A DNA stretch of 8,256 bases, taken from assembly GCA_023416545.1 (NCBI GenBank), contig JAEZHO010000100.1, positions 1 through 8,256 on the forward strand, given 5' to 3'. This DNA is from Pseudomonadota bacterium. GTDB lineage: Bacteria > Pseudomonadota > Alphaproteobacteria > Rhizobiales > Rhizobiaceae. Of this stretch, positions 1 through 6,466 are shown piece after piece; within the stretch, counting starts at the first letter, position 1, and every line of letters begins with the position of its first letter. Position numbers and translations under genes: made by a program. The notes under the pieces are model-generated. The model was not told the origin of the DNA. It saw nothing but the letters and a program-made list of their open reading frames with translations, and did not search any database.

Positions 1-1065
1 CGAAGCGCTGATGAGAGCCTTGATCTCCTTGGCGGCGGTCGCGGAGCGCTGCGCCAGTTCGCGGACTTCCTGGGCAACCACGGCAAAGCCCTTGCCGGCC
101 TCGCCGGCTCGCGCGGCTTCCACGCCAGCGTTGAGCGCCAGGAGGTTCGTCTGGAAGGCGATCTCGTCGATGACGCTGATGATGTTGTTGATTTCCACGG
201 ACGACCTCTCGATGCCCTCCATTGCCGATACGGCGTCATGGACGACCTCGCCGGAGATCTCGGCGCTCTTGCGGGTGTTGTCGACGATCCGTCCCGCTTC
301 TTCCGCCCGGTTCGCCGCCTCCTCCACGGTCGCCGAGATCTGCTCGAGAGACGCGGCGGTTTCCTCCACGGAGGTTGCCTGCTGCTCCGTACGCTTGGCG
401 AGATCGTTGGTTGCGGCGCTTATTTCGTCGCTGACGGAACTCAGGTTCGAGGCATTCTCGCTGATCTGGCTCATCACCGAGGAGAGTTGGTGCACCATCG
501 AGTTGAAGTCTGACCGAAGCCTTTCGTAGTCGTCTCCGAAGCGCTCCGTGAGGTGGCAGGCCAGATCGCCCTGAGCAAGCCTGCTGAGGGATCCGGCAAG
601 CGCCGAAAATACCCGCTCCTGTTCCACCCTTCTGGCGGCGTCCCGTTTTTGTGCCTCTTCCATTCGCTGGCGATAGGCCACCAGTTCGGCGATGTCCTGC
701 CAGAAGGACACCATGACCGGCTTTTCGTCGATTGTGTCCATCATCATCGTGACAAGGACATGCAGCGGTTTGCCGTCGAGCGTCTGATGGACCCATTCGA
801 ACCGATGGAAGCCCTTTCGCGCCACGGTGGCGAAGATTTCTCCGGCCACCTCGCTGGAACGCCGGCCATCCGGTTGAAACTCCGGCGATAGGTTGCCCGG
901 TTCGACACCGAGAACTTCTTCCTTCGAGAGGCCCAGCATCTTCTCCATGGAGCGGTTGCAGTTGGTGATGCGACCGTTCTCGATCACGAAGTAAGCGTCT
1001 GGCGAGCTTGCGAAAATGAACTCGCATACTTGGCTGTGCAACGTCGGCTTGGTCTTAAAGAACAT
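1..1065 (-). CDS. Soluble PAS-HAMP methyl-accepting chemotaxis protein, C-terminus cut by window edge
   Basis: The 355 codons visible encode a chemoreceptor signalling to CheA/CheW. Residues about 18-126 form a single PAS domain (SPDAYFVIENGRITNCNRSM, then a sheet ending VSFWQDI). Residues about 150-200 look like a HAMP-type linker (LSRLAQGDL, then YERLRSDFNSMVHQL). A long coiled-coil methylation helix follows, and the hairpin tip lies at about 301-345 (FQTNLLALNAGVEAARAGE, then GKGFAVVAQEVRELAQRS). I see no signal peptide or transmembrane segment, so the protein should be cytoplasmic and sense an internal cue such as redox state, a cofactor or a metabolite; the ligand is unknown. ATG at 1065 is chosen because AGGGGAAG lies 6 nt upstream and the PAS domain starts soon after. 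The return helix and any C-terminal CheR-binding pentapeptide are outside the window. The gene is divergent from the TadG-like gene. The family assignment is secure. Confidence 0.93.
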   Translation of the reverse strand, partial: MFFKTKPTLHSQVCEFIFASSPDAYFVIENGRITNCNRSMEKMLGLSKEEVLGVEPGNLSPEFQPDGRRSSEVAGEIFATVARKGFHRFEWVHQTLDGKPLHVLVTMMMDTIDEKPVMVSFWQDIAELVAYRQRMEEAQKRDAARRVEQERVFSALAGSLSRLAQGDLACHLTERFGDDYERLRSDFNSMVHQLSSVMSQISENASNLSSVSDEISAATNDLAKRTEQQATSVEETAASLEQISATVEEAANRAEEAGRIVDNTRKSAEISGEVVHDAVSAMEGIERSSVEINNIISVIDEIAFQTNLLALNAGVEAARAGEAGKGFAVVAQEVRELAQRSATAAKEIKALISAS

Positions 1066-1308
1066 GCAGTCTTCCCCTAAAATAGATGGGGTTTCTTTGC
1101 ATGTTGACCTTAACAGATATCTAAATCGGTTCTCTCAATGAGACAGCCCGTATCTTCCGGCCAATAGCCCTCTCCCGCAGTTCACGCATGATTAAGGGTC
1201 CTTGTTGAGCCCTCATACACCTCTTTGCGATAGTTTTGGCCACTGGGCCGGATGATCTGGCTACTGTGCCGCATGATGCTGCATGCCACACAGTCGAAGA
1301 GAGTCCGC
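1066..1308. other. Divergent intergenic region between chemoreceptor and TadG-like gene
   Basis: This 243-bp stretch has no supported gene and must hold the 5' regions of both flanking genes. An 8-bp palindrome AGATATCT (1115-1122) sits in an AT-richer patch. On the minus strand, CCCC in the chemoreceptor leader (complement of 1088-1091) can pair with the GGGG of its ribosome binding site (complement of 1074-1077), which could mildly occlude initiation; the stem is only 4 bp. No convincing sigma-70 promoter for the chemoreceptor was found. Reading the TadG-like frame upstream to ATG 1252 is possible but adds 19 residues not typical of the family. Confidence 0.5.
1205..1234 (+). promoter_or_regulatory. 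Candidate promoter for TadG-like gene (weak)
   Basis: TTGAGC (1205-1210) and GATAGT (1229-1234) match 4 of 6 positions each to the -35 and -10 consensus, with an 18-nt spacer. The implied leader to ATG 1309 would be roughly 70 nt. Matches this weak occur by chance, so this is a suggestion only. Confidence 0.25.
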
Positions 1309-2640
1309 ATGATCGCCACTTTCAATCGGATGCTGTCTGACAGGTCAGGCAATTTCGGGATCATCACCGCGCTCGTCATGGTGCCTCTCGTCGGCGCGGC
1401 CGGCCTGGCGCTTGACCTTTCCGAGGCGCTTTCTGTCAGGACAGAGCTTTACAATGCGGCCGACGCCGCAGCCGTCGGCGCGATCACGCCGAATTCGAAG
1501 GCGGTCGTCCAGGCGTTGAACATGAGTGGCGACGGCGTGATCGAGGTCGGCGCCGAAGAGGGAAAGAAGCTGTTCTTCGGGCAGATGGCCGGAGGAGCGG
1601 CGGATCTCCCCGTGACGGTCGACGCCAAGGTCACCAAGACCGGCGGCGTGATCGAGTCGAAGGTCACCTTCAGCACCACCGTGCCGACCACCTTGATGAG
1701 GGTTTTGGGCAAAGAGAGCGTTACGGTCAGCGGTACGTCCACCGCGCGCTACCAGACGCCGTCCTTCATGGACTTCTACATGCTCCTCGACAACACGCCC
1801 TCGATGGGCGTTGCCGCCACTCCGGCCGACGTCGCTAAAATGGAATTCGAAACCCGCAACGGCAACGCCAGCGGCGGCGACAAGAACTGCGCGTTTGCCT
1901 GCCATGTCGTCAGCCAGTCGGGAGTCGAGGATAAAGGGAGCTACTACTTTCTTGCCAAGAGCAAGGGCGTGACGATCCGCATCGATGTCGTGGCGCAGGC
2001 GACCGCCGCTCTCATGGCTACTGCCGAAAAGACGCAGACGGTAAGGGGGCAGTTCCGTATGGCGGCCTATACCTTCGGCAAGAAGGCCGAGGATGCATCG
2101 CTTTATGAAGTCGCTAAGCTCACTGAAAACTTCTCCACGGTGGCAGGCGCCACCGACAAGATCACGCTGATGAGCATCCCCTACCAGAACTACAACGATG
2201 ATCAGCTCACAAGTTTCGACAAGGCGCTCACCGGCATAGGCGAGAAAATCACTTCGGTAGGCACGGGGAACAGCGCCGCGGATCGGCAGAAGATCGTCTT
2301 CTTCGTTGCCGATGGCGTGGGTGACAGCAACAAGCCGAACGGGTGCACCAGAGGCAAGGTCAACAACACCCGGTGCATCGAGCCCATCGACACCAAGTAC
2401 TGCAAGCGGCTCAAGGATCGCAACATCCGGATCGCGGTGCTCTATACGACCTATCTGGAGCTTCCGAAGAACGATTTCTGGAATAAGTGGGTCAAGCCGT
2501 TCACCAATTCGATCGGCGCGAAGATGGAAGAATGCGCAAGCCCCGGCTTCTACTTCGAAGTCAGCCCGACGGATGGTATCAGCGACGCCATGAACGCGCT
2601 TTTCCAGAAGTTGGTCAGCACGCCGCGGATCACGAGCTGA
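1309..2640 (+). CDS. TadG-like pilus/surface protein with Tad helix and vWA domain
   Basis: This 443-residue protein begins with a Tad (TadE/TadG-like) segment. Residues about 10-38 (SGNFGIITALVMVPLVGAAG and following) are the conserved hydrophobic helix that anchors such pseudopilin-like proteins in the inner membrane with the rest in the periplasm. A von Willebrand A-like domain starts at about 154 (FMDFYMLLDNTPSMG). Its metal site motif is D161-N-T163-P-S165, a DxTxS variant of the usual DxSxS. The second core strand is KIVFFVADGVGD (328-339). Six cysteines (194, 198, 346, 356, 365, 409) all lie in the vWA region and could form three disulfides in the periplasm. Known relatives belong to Flp/Tad pilus systems, but no other tad gene is visible here. 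ATG 1309 is preferred over ATG 1252 because GAAGAGAG precedes it and the Tad motif follows at the usual distance. The exact role is uncertain. Confidence 0.85.
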   Translation: MIATFNRMLSDRSGNFGIITALVMVPLVGAAGLALDLSEALSVRTELYNAADAAAVGAITPNSKAVVQALNMSGDGVIEVGAEEGKKLFFGQMAGGAADLPVTVDAKVTKTGGVIESKVTFSTTVPTTLMRVLGKESVTVSGTSTARYQTPSFMDFYMLLDNTPSMGVAATPADVAKMEFETRNGNASGGDKNCAFACHVVSQSGVEDKGSYYFLAKSKGVTIRIDVVAQATAALMATAEKTQTVRGQFRMAAYTFGKKAEDASLYEVAKLTENFSTVAGATDKITLMSIPYQNYNDDQLTSFDKALTGIGEKITSVGTGNSAADRQKIVFFVADGVGDSNKPNGCTRGKVNNTRCIEPIDTKYCKRLKDRNIRIAVLYTTYLELPKNDFWNKWVKPFTNSIGAKMEECASPGFYFEVSPTDGISDAMNALFQKLVSTPRITS

Positions 2641-2998
2641 CCCACCCTGGGCTCCTCGGGCTGCAGGTTGACGAAGCGACCGGCCGCATTCGCGCACGGG
2701 CACTGAGCGTAGCTGACGGGCGGTGATGCCTGACGATGTAATGTGCTCCGGAGAGGTCGCGGACCGGGCAATGCTCCACGTGCCCCAGCTCTGGAGCGGG
2801 CTTCCTGGCCGTTGTCCTCGCCGTAATCCGCAGCGTTGAAATGTCGCGGCAATGCCGCTCGATCGCCGGCCAAAGGCCTTCACTGAAGCCGATCAAAGAT
2901 GCTAGTTCGCGAGTATCTTGTCCTCTCTATCGCCGGGTTCGCGGCGAGATATAGGACACTCTAGGGAGCAACGATCAGCGAATGGAAGCAGGCACGGC
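2641..2998. other. Intergenic region without a supported gene
   Basis: About 360 bp separate the TadG-like stop from the LysR start. Minus-strand reading frames stay open across 2550-2896 in more than one register, which is expected in high-GC DNA. They show no recognisable motif, no good ribosome binding site, and they overlap the end of the TadG-like gene, so none is called. A short inverted repeat GCTCCA...TGGAGC (about 2772-2796) has no T-run. The last 80 bp hold a long dyad, listed separately. The segment could be a decayed gene or plain regulatory DNA; I cannot tell which. Confidence 0.5.
2919..2958. promoter_or_regulatory. 40-bp imperfect dyad upstream of the LysR gene, possible operator or leader hairpin
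   Basis: Left arm TGTCCTCTCTATCGCCG (2919-2935) and the reverse complement of the right arm (2942-2958), TGTCCTATATCTCGCCG, agree at 14 of 17 positions, around a 6-nt centre GGTTCG. The outer TGTCCT and inner CGCCG blocks are perfect. It ends 40 bp before the GTG start of the LysR gene. LysR regulators commonly autoregulate from such sites, so an operator is one reading. A stable mRNA hairpin is another, since GGTTCG closed by G-C pairs would fold well. It lacks a following T-run, so it is not a good terminator for the TadG-like gene. Confidence 0.5.
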
Positions 2999-3892
2999 GT
3001 GAATTTCCGGATACCGTCGACCGTAGGCCTCAGGGTCCTGATCGCGCTGGCCGAGCGAGGGTCGACGGTCGCGGCTGCCGAGGCGGTGAACCTCTCCCAG
3101 AGCGCCGTCAGCAAGCAATTGTCCAAGCTGGAGGCCTCCGTCGGGCAGAAGCTGTTTCTGCGCCATGCCTCGGGCCTGCAACTGAGCGAGGCAGGCAAGG
3201 TCTATGTCGAGCATGCCAAGATCGCGCTGAAGGCGCTGGAGGATGCCGCACTTCGAGTGGCGCGCCTGTCGGGCGATCCGGACGTGCTGCGGCTTCACAC
3301 CTTGCCGATCCTCGGGGATCGCTGGCTGCTGCCCCGCTTTGCCGCCTTCGCCGCGCGCCATCCGCATGTCGATGTCCAGTTCACCAGTTTCGAGACGCCC
3401 GGCCAGGCCGAGCCCGATGCGGCCTTCCGCTACGGTTCCCCGCCATGGCGCGGCCAGCTGGCGGATTACATCTTCGGACGCGACGTGGCCCTTGTCGGGG
3501 CGCCGGACTACATCGACAGGACGGGCGGGCTGGAGACACTGGACGACATCGGCCGCTTCACGCTCCTGGAGCATCCGCAGACGCCGAACTGCTGGCGGAA
3601 CCTGCGCGAAGCGCTGGCATTGCCGGACGATGCCCCCGAGCCTCGTCACTACGTCCGCTTCGGCTTCTACACGCTGGTCATTCGCGCCGCGATCGCGGGG
3701 CAGGGGCTGGCGCTCATCCCGCGCGGGCTTATCGTCGACGAACTGGCCTCCGGCGTTCTCGCCAATCCGGGCGGTCTCGGGTTCGAGAGCGAAAATTGCT
3801 ACTGGTTTACCCGGCCCGCGGACCGGACGCCCCGCCGCGCACTCGATCTCTTCCATGAGTGGTTGATGGAAGAGATTGCACGGCGGGACTAG
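2999..3892 (+). CDS. LysR-family transcriptional regulator, GcvA/AmpR-like
   Basis: The 297-residue product has the standard LysR layout. The N-terminal winged helix-turn-helix spans about 5-64, with the recognition region NLSQSAVSKQLSKLEASVG (31-49). An effector-binding domain of two periplasmic-binding-protein-like lobes occupies about 92-295. The wording FRYGSPPW, DVALVGAPDYIDR and AGQGLALIPRGLIVDEL resembles the GcvA/AmpR/TrpI-like group. GTG 2999 is chosen. An upstream TTG at 2918 is in frame but would place coding sequence through the 40-bp dyad and add 27 non-family residues, whereas IPSTVGLRVLIALAERGS is where family members normally begin. GGAAG at 2984-2988 is a loose ribosome binding site. 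The gene converges on the ABC/argH operon, and a LysR-type box lies upstream of that operon's first gene. It is therefore inferred to regulate the operon, with an amino-acid-like effector. The ligand is not deducible. Confidence 0.9.
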   Translation: MNFRIPSTVGLRVLIALAERGSTVAAAEAVNLSQSAVSKQLSKLEASVGQKLFLRHASGLQLSEAGKVYVEHAKIALKALEDAALRVARLSGDPDVLRLHTLPILGDRWLLPRFAAFAARHPHVDVQFTSFETPGQAEPDAAFRYGSPPWRGQLADYIFGRDVALVGAPDYIDRTGGLETLDDIGRFTLLEHPQTPNCWRNLREALALPDDAPEPRHYVRFGFYTLVIRAAIAGQGLALIPRGLIVDELASGVLANPGGLGFESENCYWFTRPADRTPRRALDLFHEWLMEEIARRD

Positions 3893-3903
3893 TTCAGGCG
3901 AAA

Positions 3904-3934
3904 GGCCAGCGGACCCCGCCGGGGTCATCTGGCC
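3904..3934. terminator. Hairpin terminator between convergent genes
   Basis: GGCCAG, CG, GACCCC, a GCC loop, GGGGTC, AT, CTGGCC forms a stem of 12 Watson-Crick pairs interrupted by one 2x2 internal mismatch. It lies 11 bp after the LysR stop and 9 bp after the binding-protein stop on the other strand. On the minus strand it is followed by only TTT; on the plus strand it has no T-run. The position and stability fit a shared bidirectional terminator or 3'-end protecting hairpin. Confidence 0.75.
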
Positions 3935-3943
3935 CTTGGAGAA

Positions 3944-4780
3944 TTATTCGCCCTGGTTGAGGCCGATTGCGTCGATCTCATTGGCGGCCAGGCCGTACTT
4001 GGCGAAGATCTCCGAATAGCGGCCGTCCGCCTTCAGTCTCTCCAGCGCGCCTTGTACCGCCTCGCGGATCTGCGTTCCCTCTTCGGTCTTGAGGAAGGGA
4101 ATTCCGGCGAGCGAACGCGTGAAGGGCTCGCCCAGAAGCACGTAGGTGTCGGGCTCCAGGTTCTGGAAGTAGGGGAGGGTCTCGTTGCCCTGCACGGCCG
4201 CGTCGAGGCGCTCGCTCTTCAGCTGGGTGCGTGCGTCGACCGAACCTTCCGTGCCGACAACCTCGATCGGCGCCAGCCCCTTCGCCTCGCAGTTTGCCTG
4301 GCTCCACTCGCCGATCTGCTTCGGCCAGTTCGTATTGCGCGACGCGCCGACGCGCTTGCCGCACAGGTCGTCCGTGCTGGTCAGGTTCTCGGAACGCGAC
4401 TTAAGGGTATAGAACTGTGCGCCGGAAACCATGTAGTCGACGAAGTCGACGGTTTCGCGCCGTGACGGAAGGTCGGACATGCCGGCCATGGCCATGTCCA
4501 CCCGGCCCGTCTGCAGCGACGGCAGCATCTGGATGAACTCGGTTTCCTGCCACTCGATCTTGACGCCGAGCTCTTCGGCAATCGCTTCGCCAAGCGAGAT
4601 ATCAAGGCCCAGGAGCTGGTTCGTTGCCGGGTCCTTGTAGACGATCGGGGCGTAGTTCGGGTTCGTCGCCGCGACGATCACCCCCGCGTCGCGGATGCGC
4701 TGCGGGAGTTCCTGGGCTGCTGCGAAGGAGGTGAGTGCCGCGAGCGATGCGCCCGCGATCAGAAGTCTGGTCAATGACAT
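3944..4780 (-). CDS. Amino acid ABC transporter periplasmic substrate-binding protein
   Basis: The 278-residue protein has a Sec signal peptide (positive start MSLTR, hydrophobic core, likely cleavage after A22 in FAAA-QE) and one family-3 extracellular solute-binding domain (about 30-265). Family landmarks are GLDISLGEAIAEELG (58-72), the hinge segment GRVDMAMAGMSDLPSRRETV (92-111) and a C-terminal RYSEIFAKYG (254-263). R107/R108 fall where relatives bind the ligand carboxylate. C140 and C164 (DLCGKRVG and ANCEAKG) match the disulfide pair seen in many members. In the second lobe, RLDAAVQGNETL replaces the more usual LDAvlaDs-type ligand segment, hinting at a non-standard amino acid. It delivers ligand to the permease encoded upstream. 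ATG 4780 has GAGAGG 7 nt upstream. It follows the ATPase gene after 28 bp and is the last gene of the operon. Confidence 0.93.
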   Translation of the reverse strand: MSLTRLLIAGASLAALTSFAAAQELPQRIRDAGVIVAATNPNYAPIVYKDPATNQLLGLDISLGEAIAEELGVKIEWQETEFIQMLPSLQTGRVDMAMAGMSDLPSRRETVDFVDYMVSGAQFYTLKSRSENLTSTDDLCGKRVGASRNTNWPKQIGEWSQANCEAKGLAPIEVVGTEGSVDARTQLKSERLDAAVQGNETLPYFQNLEPDTYVLLGEPFTRSLAGIPFLKTEEGTQIREAVQGALERLKADGRYSEIFAKYGLAANEIDAIGLNQGE

Positions 4781-4808
4781 TGCAGTTCCTCTCTTGTTAT
4801 AGGCCGGC

Positions 4809-5597
4809 CTAGGACAGGACGGCCGCTATGAAGTCTCGTGTTCTCTGTTCCGACGGTTGGCCCAGGACCTGTTCGGGAGTGCCCGTCTCGACGATGCGGC
4901 CGCCATCCATGAAGATGACGCGATCGGCCACCTCGCGCGCGAAGCCCAGCTCGTGGGTCACGACGATCATCGTCATGCCGCTGGCCGCGAGGTCGCGCAT
5001 CACGGTGAGCACTTCCCCGACGAGTTCGGGATCGAGCGCCGACGTGGGCTCGTCGAACAGCATGAGTTTCGGCTTCATCGCTAGGGCGCGGGCGATCGCC
5101 ACCCGCTGCTGCTGGCCGCCGGAGAGTTGCGACGGGTAGGCGTCCTGCTTGTCGGCCAGCCCCACCCGCTTCAGCAGCGCCAGGGCTTCCTGCCGCACCT
5201 CCGGCCGCGGTCGCTTCAGGACGGTCACCGGACCTTCCATGATGTTCTGAAGCGCCGTCATGTGGTTGAACAGGTGGAAGCGCTGGAACACCATGCCGCA
5301 GGCGAGGCGCTGTCGGGCGATCGCGCGATCGTCCAGTTCGTAGAGCGTATTCCCGTGCTGCCGATAGCCGACGAGCTCGTCGTCGATCCAGATCGCGCCG
5401 CCGTTGGAGCGCTCGATCTGGTTCAGGCAGCGGAGAAGGGTCGATTTGCCCGAGCCCGAGGGGCCGATGATGCAGAGGACTTCGCCGCGCGTGACGTCGA
5501 GGTCGACCGCATCGAGCGCGGTGAACGTCCCGAACGTCTTCGTCACCTTTCGGGCCGCGAGAAGTGTCTGCGGAGACTGCTTCTGGTCCATGCTCAT
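4809..5597 (-). CDS. Polar amino acid ABC transporter ATP-binding protein
   Basis: The 262-residue cytoplasmic ATPase has every canonical motif: Walker A GPSGSGKS (45-52), Q-loop Q105 in MVFQRFHLFNHMT, signature LSGGQ (158-162), Walker B LMLFDE (178-183), D-loop SALD (186-189) and switch H215 in VVTHE. The wording belongs to the GlnQ/HisP group of polar amino acid importers. It should dimerise and drive the permease gene product. The ATG at 5597 overlaps the permease stop as ATGA, suggesting translational coupling. A second ATG two codons later (5591) has GGAG at an ideal 7-nt spacing and may be the real start; the difference is only two residues. The end of the gene forms a perfect 12-bp palindrome, TAGGCCGGCCTA (4800-4811), that includes the stop codon. 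The specific substrate cannot be read from the ATPase. Confidence 0.95.
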   Translation of the reverse strand: MSMDQKQSPQTLLAARKVTKTFGTFTALDAVDLDVTRGEVLCIIGPSGSGKSTLLRCLNQIERSNGGAIWIDDELVGYRQHGNTLYELDDRAIARQRLACGMVFQRFHLFNHMTALQNIMEGPVTVLKRPRPEVRQEALALLKRVGLADKQDAYPSQLSGGQQQRVAIARALAMKPKLMLFDEPTSALDPELVGEVLTVMRDLAASGMTMIVVTHELGFAREVADRVIFMDGGRIVETGTPEQVLGQPSEQRTRDFIAAVLS

Positions 5598-6466
5598 TCT
5601 CCGCGCCCCCTGTTGGCCTGTCCGCGCGAGAACCAGCGCTCCAGGAAATGTTGTCCAACCGACATCACCGAGACGACGGCGATGTACCAGATGGCCGCAA
5701 CGATCAGCAGTTCGATGACGCGGCCGTTGGCGAAGTAGATCGTCTGGGCGTTGCGCAGGATTTCGGAGAACTGGATGACCGAGGCCAGCGAGGTCAGCTT
5801 GACCATGCTGATGAACTCGTTGCCGACCGGCGGAATGATGACGCGCATGGCCTGCGGCAGGACGATCCGGCGCATGATGGTCGGGCGTGCCATGCCGATC
5901 GACTGGGCGGCTTCCGTCTGGCCCTGGTCCACCGACAGGATGCCGGCTCGCACGACCTCGGCCGTGTAGGCGCCCTGGTTGATCCCGAGCCCCAGCAGCG
6001 TCGCCATGAAGGGCGTGATCACGTCGACGGTGCGGAATTCGAAGAGCCCGGGGATGCCCAGCGTCGGAAACACCAGCGCCAGGTTGAACCAGAGCAGCAG
6101 CTGCAGGATGAGCGGCGTGCCGCGGAAGAACCAGATATAGCCCTTCGCGGAATAGTGGAGCACCGGGTTTGGGGACATCACCATCACCGCGAAGAGCACG
6201 CCGAGCGTGATGCCGAGCGCCATGGCGGCGATTGCCATGATGATGGTGTTGACCAGGCCGAAGAGGATGGCGGGCGCCGTCAGGAATTGCGCCACCACCG
6301 CCCATTCGATCTGGCCGAGTGCAAAGGCCCGGACGATCCCGCCGATCGCCAGGAGGATGAGGGCCGTTGCCAGCCATCGCCCGTAGTGACGGCGCGGCAT
6401 GATGGTGAAGGTGCTCGGATCGGGCCTTGCGGGAAAGGGGTTTGCCTCAGGAGCGATCGCGGTCAC
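5594..6466 (-). CDS. Polar amino acid ABC transporter permease (HisM/GlnP family)
   Basis: This is a 290-residue inner-membrane permease. After a cytoplasmic N-terminus of about 30 residues, hydrophobic stretches occur at about 31-50, 66-96, 111-138, 150-168 and 252-272, plus a weaker region near 220-235. Landmarks are FFRGTPLILQLLLW (113-126), characteristic of the HisM family, and the EAA loop beginning EAAQSIGMARPTIMRR (185-200) and continuing to LPQA, which docks on the ATPase. Only one permease gene is present, so the channel would be a homodimer. The start is GTG at 6466, overlapping the argH-like stop as GTGA, with GGAGG 7 nt upstream. The N-terminal extension before the first helix is longer than in many homologues; an internal ATG at residue 23 (6400) is a less likely start because it lacks a comparable ribosome binding site. 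Confidence 0.93.
   Translation of the reverse strand: MTAIAPEANPFPARPDPSTFTIMPRRHYGRWLATALILLAIGGIVRAFALGQIEWAVVAQFLTAPAILFGLVNTIIMAIAAMALGITLGVLFAVMVMSPNPVLHYSAKGYIWFFRGTPLILQLLLWFNLALVFPTLGIPGLFEFRTVDVITPFMATLLGLGINQGAYTAEVVRAGILSVDQGQTEAAQSIGMARPTIMRRIVLPQAMRVIIPPVGNEFISMVKLTSLASVIQFSEILRNAQTIYFANGRVIELLIVAAIWYIAVVSVMSVGQHFLERWFSRGQANRGRGE

Noticed and set aside
1345..2883. 512-codon open frame on the minus strand opposite the TadG-like gene
   Set aside because: It is antisense to a gene with clear Tad and vWA motifs, has arginine-rich low-information composition, and shows no domain or ribosome binding site.
2630..2896. 88-codon minus-strand frame in the gap after the TadG-like gene
   Set aside because: No recognisable motif and no ribosome binding site; competing frames are open over the same bases, as expected at this GC content.
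2918..2998. TTG start extending the LysR protein by 27 residues
   Set aside because: The extension runs through the 40-bp dyad, has no ribosome binding site, and is not found at the start of LysR family proteins.
2982..3002. Six-codon ATG frame (MEAGTA) overlapping the LysR GTG start
   Set aside because: Too short to support as a leader peptide; no ribosome binding site, and such overlaps occur by chance.
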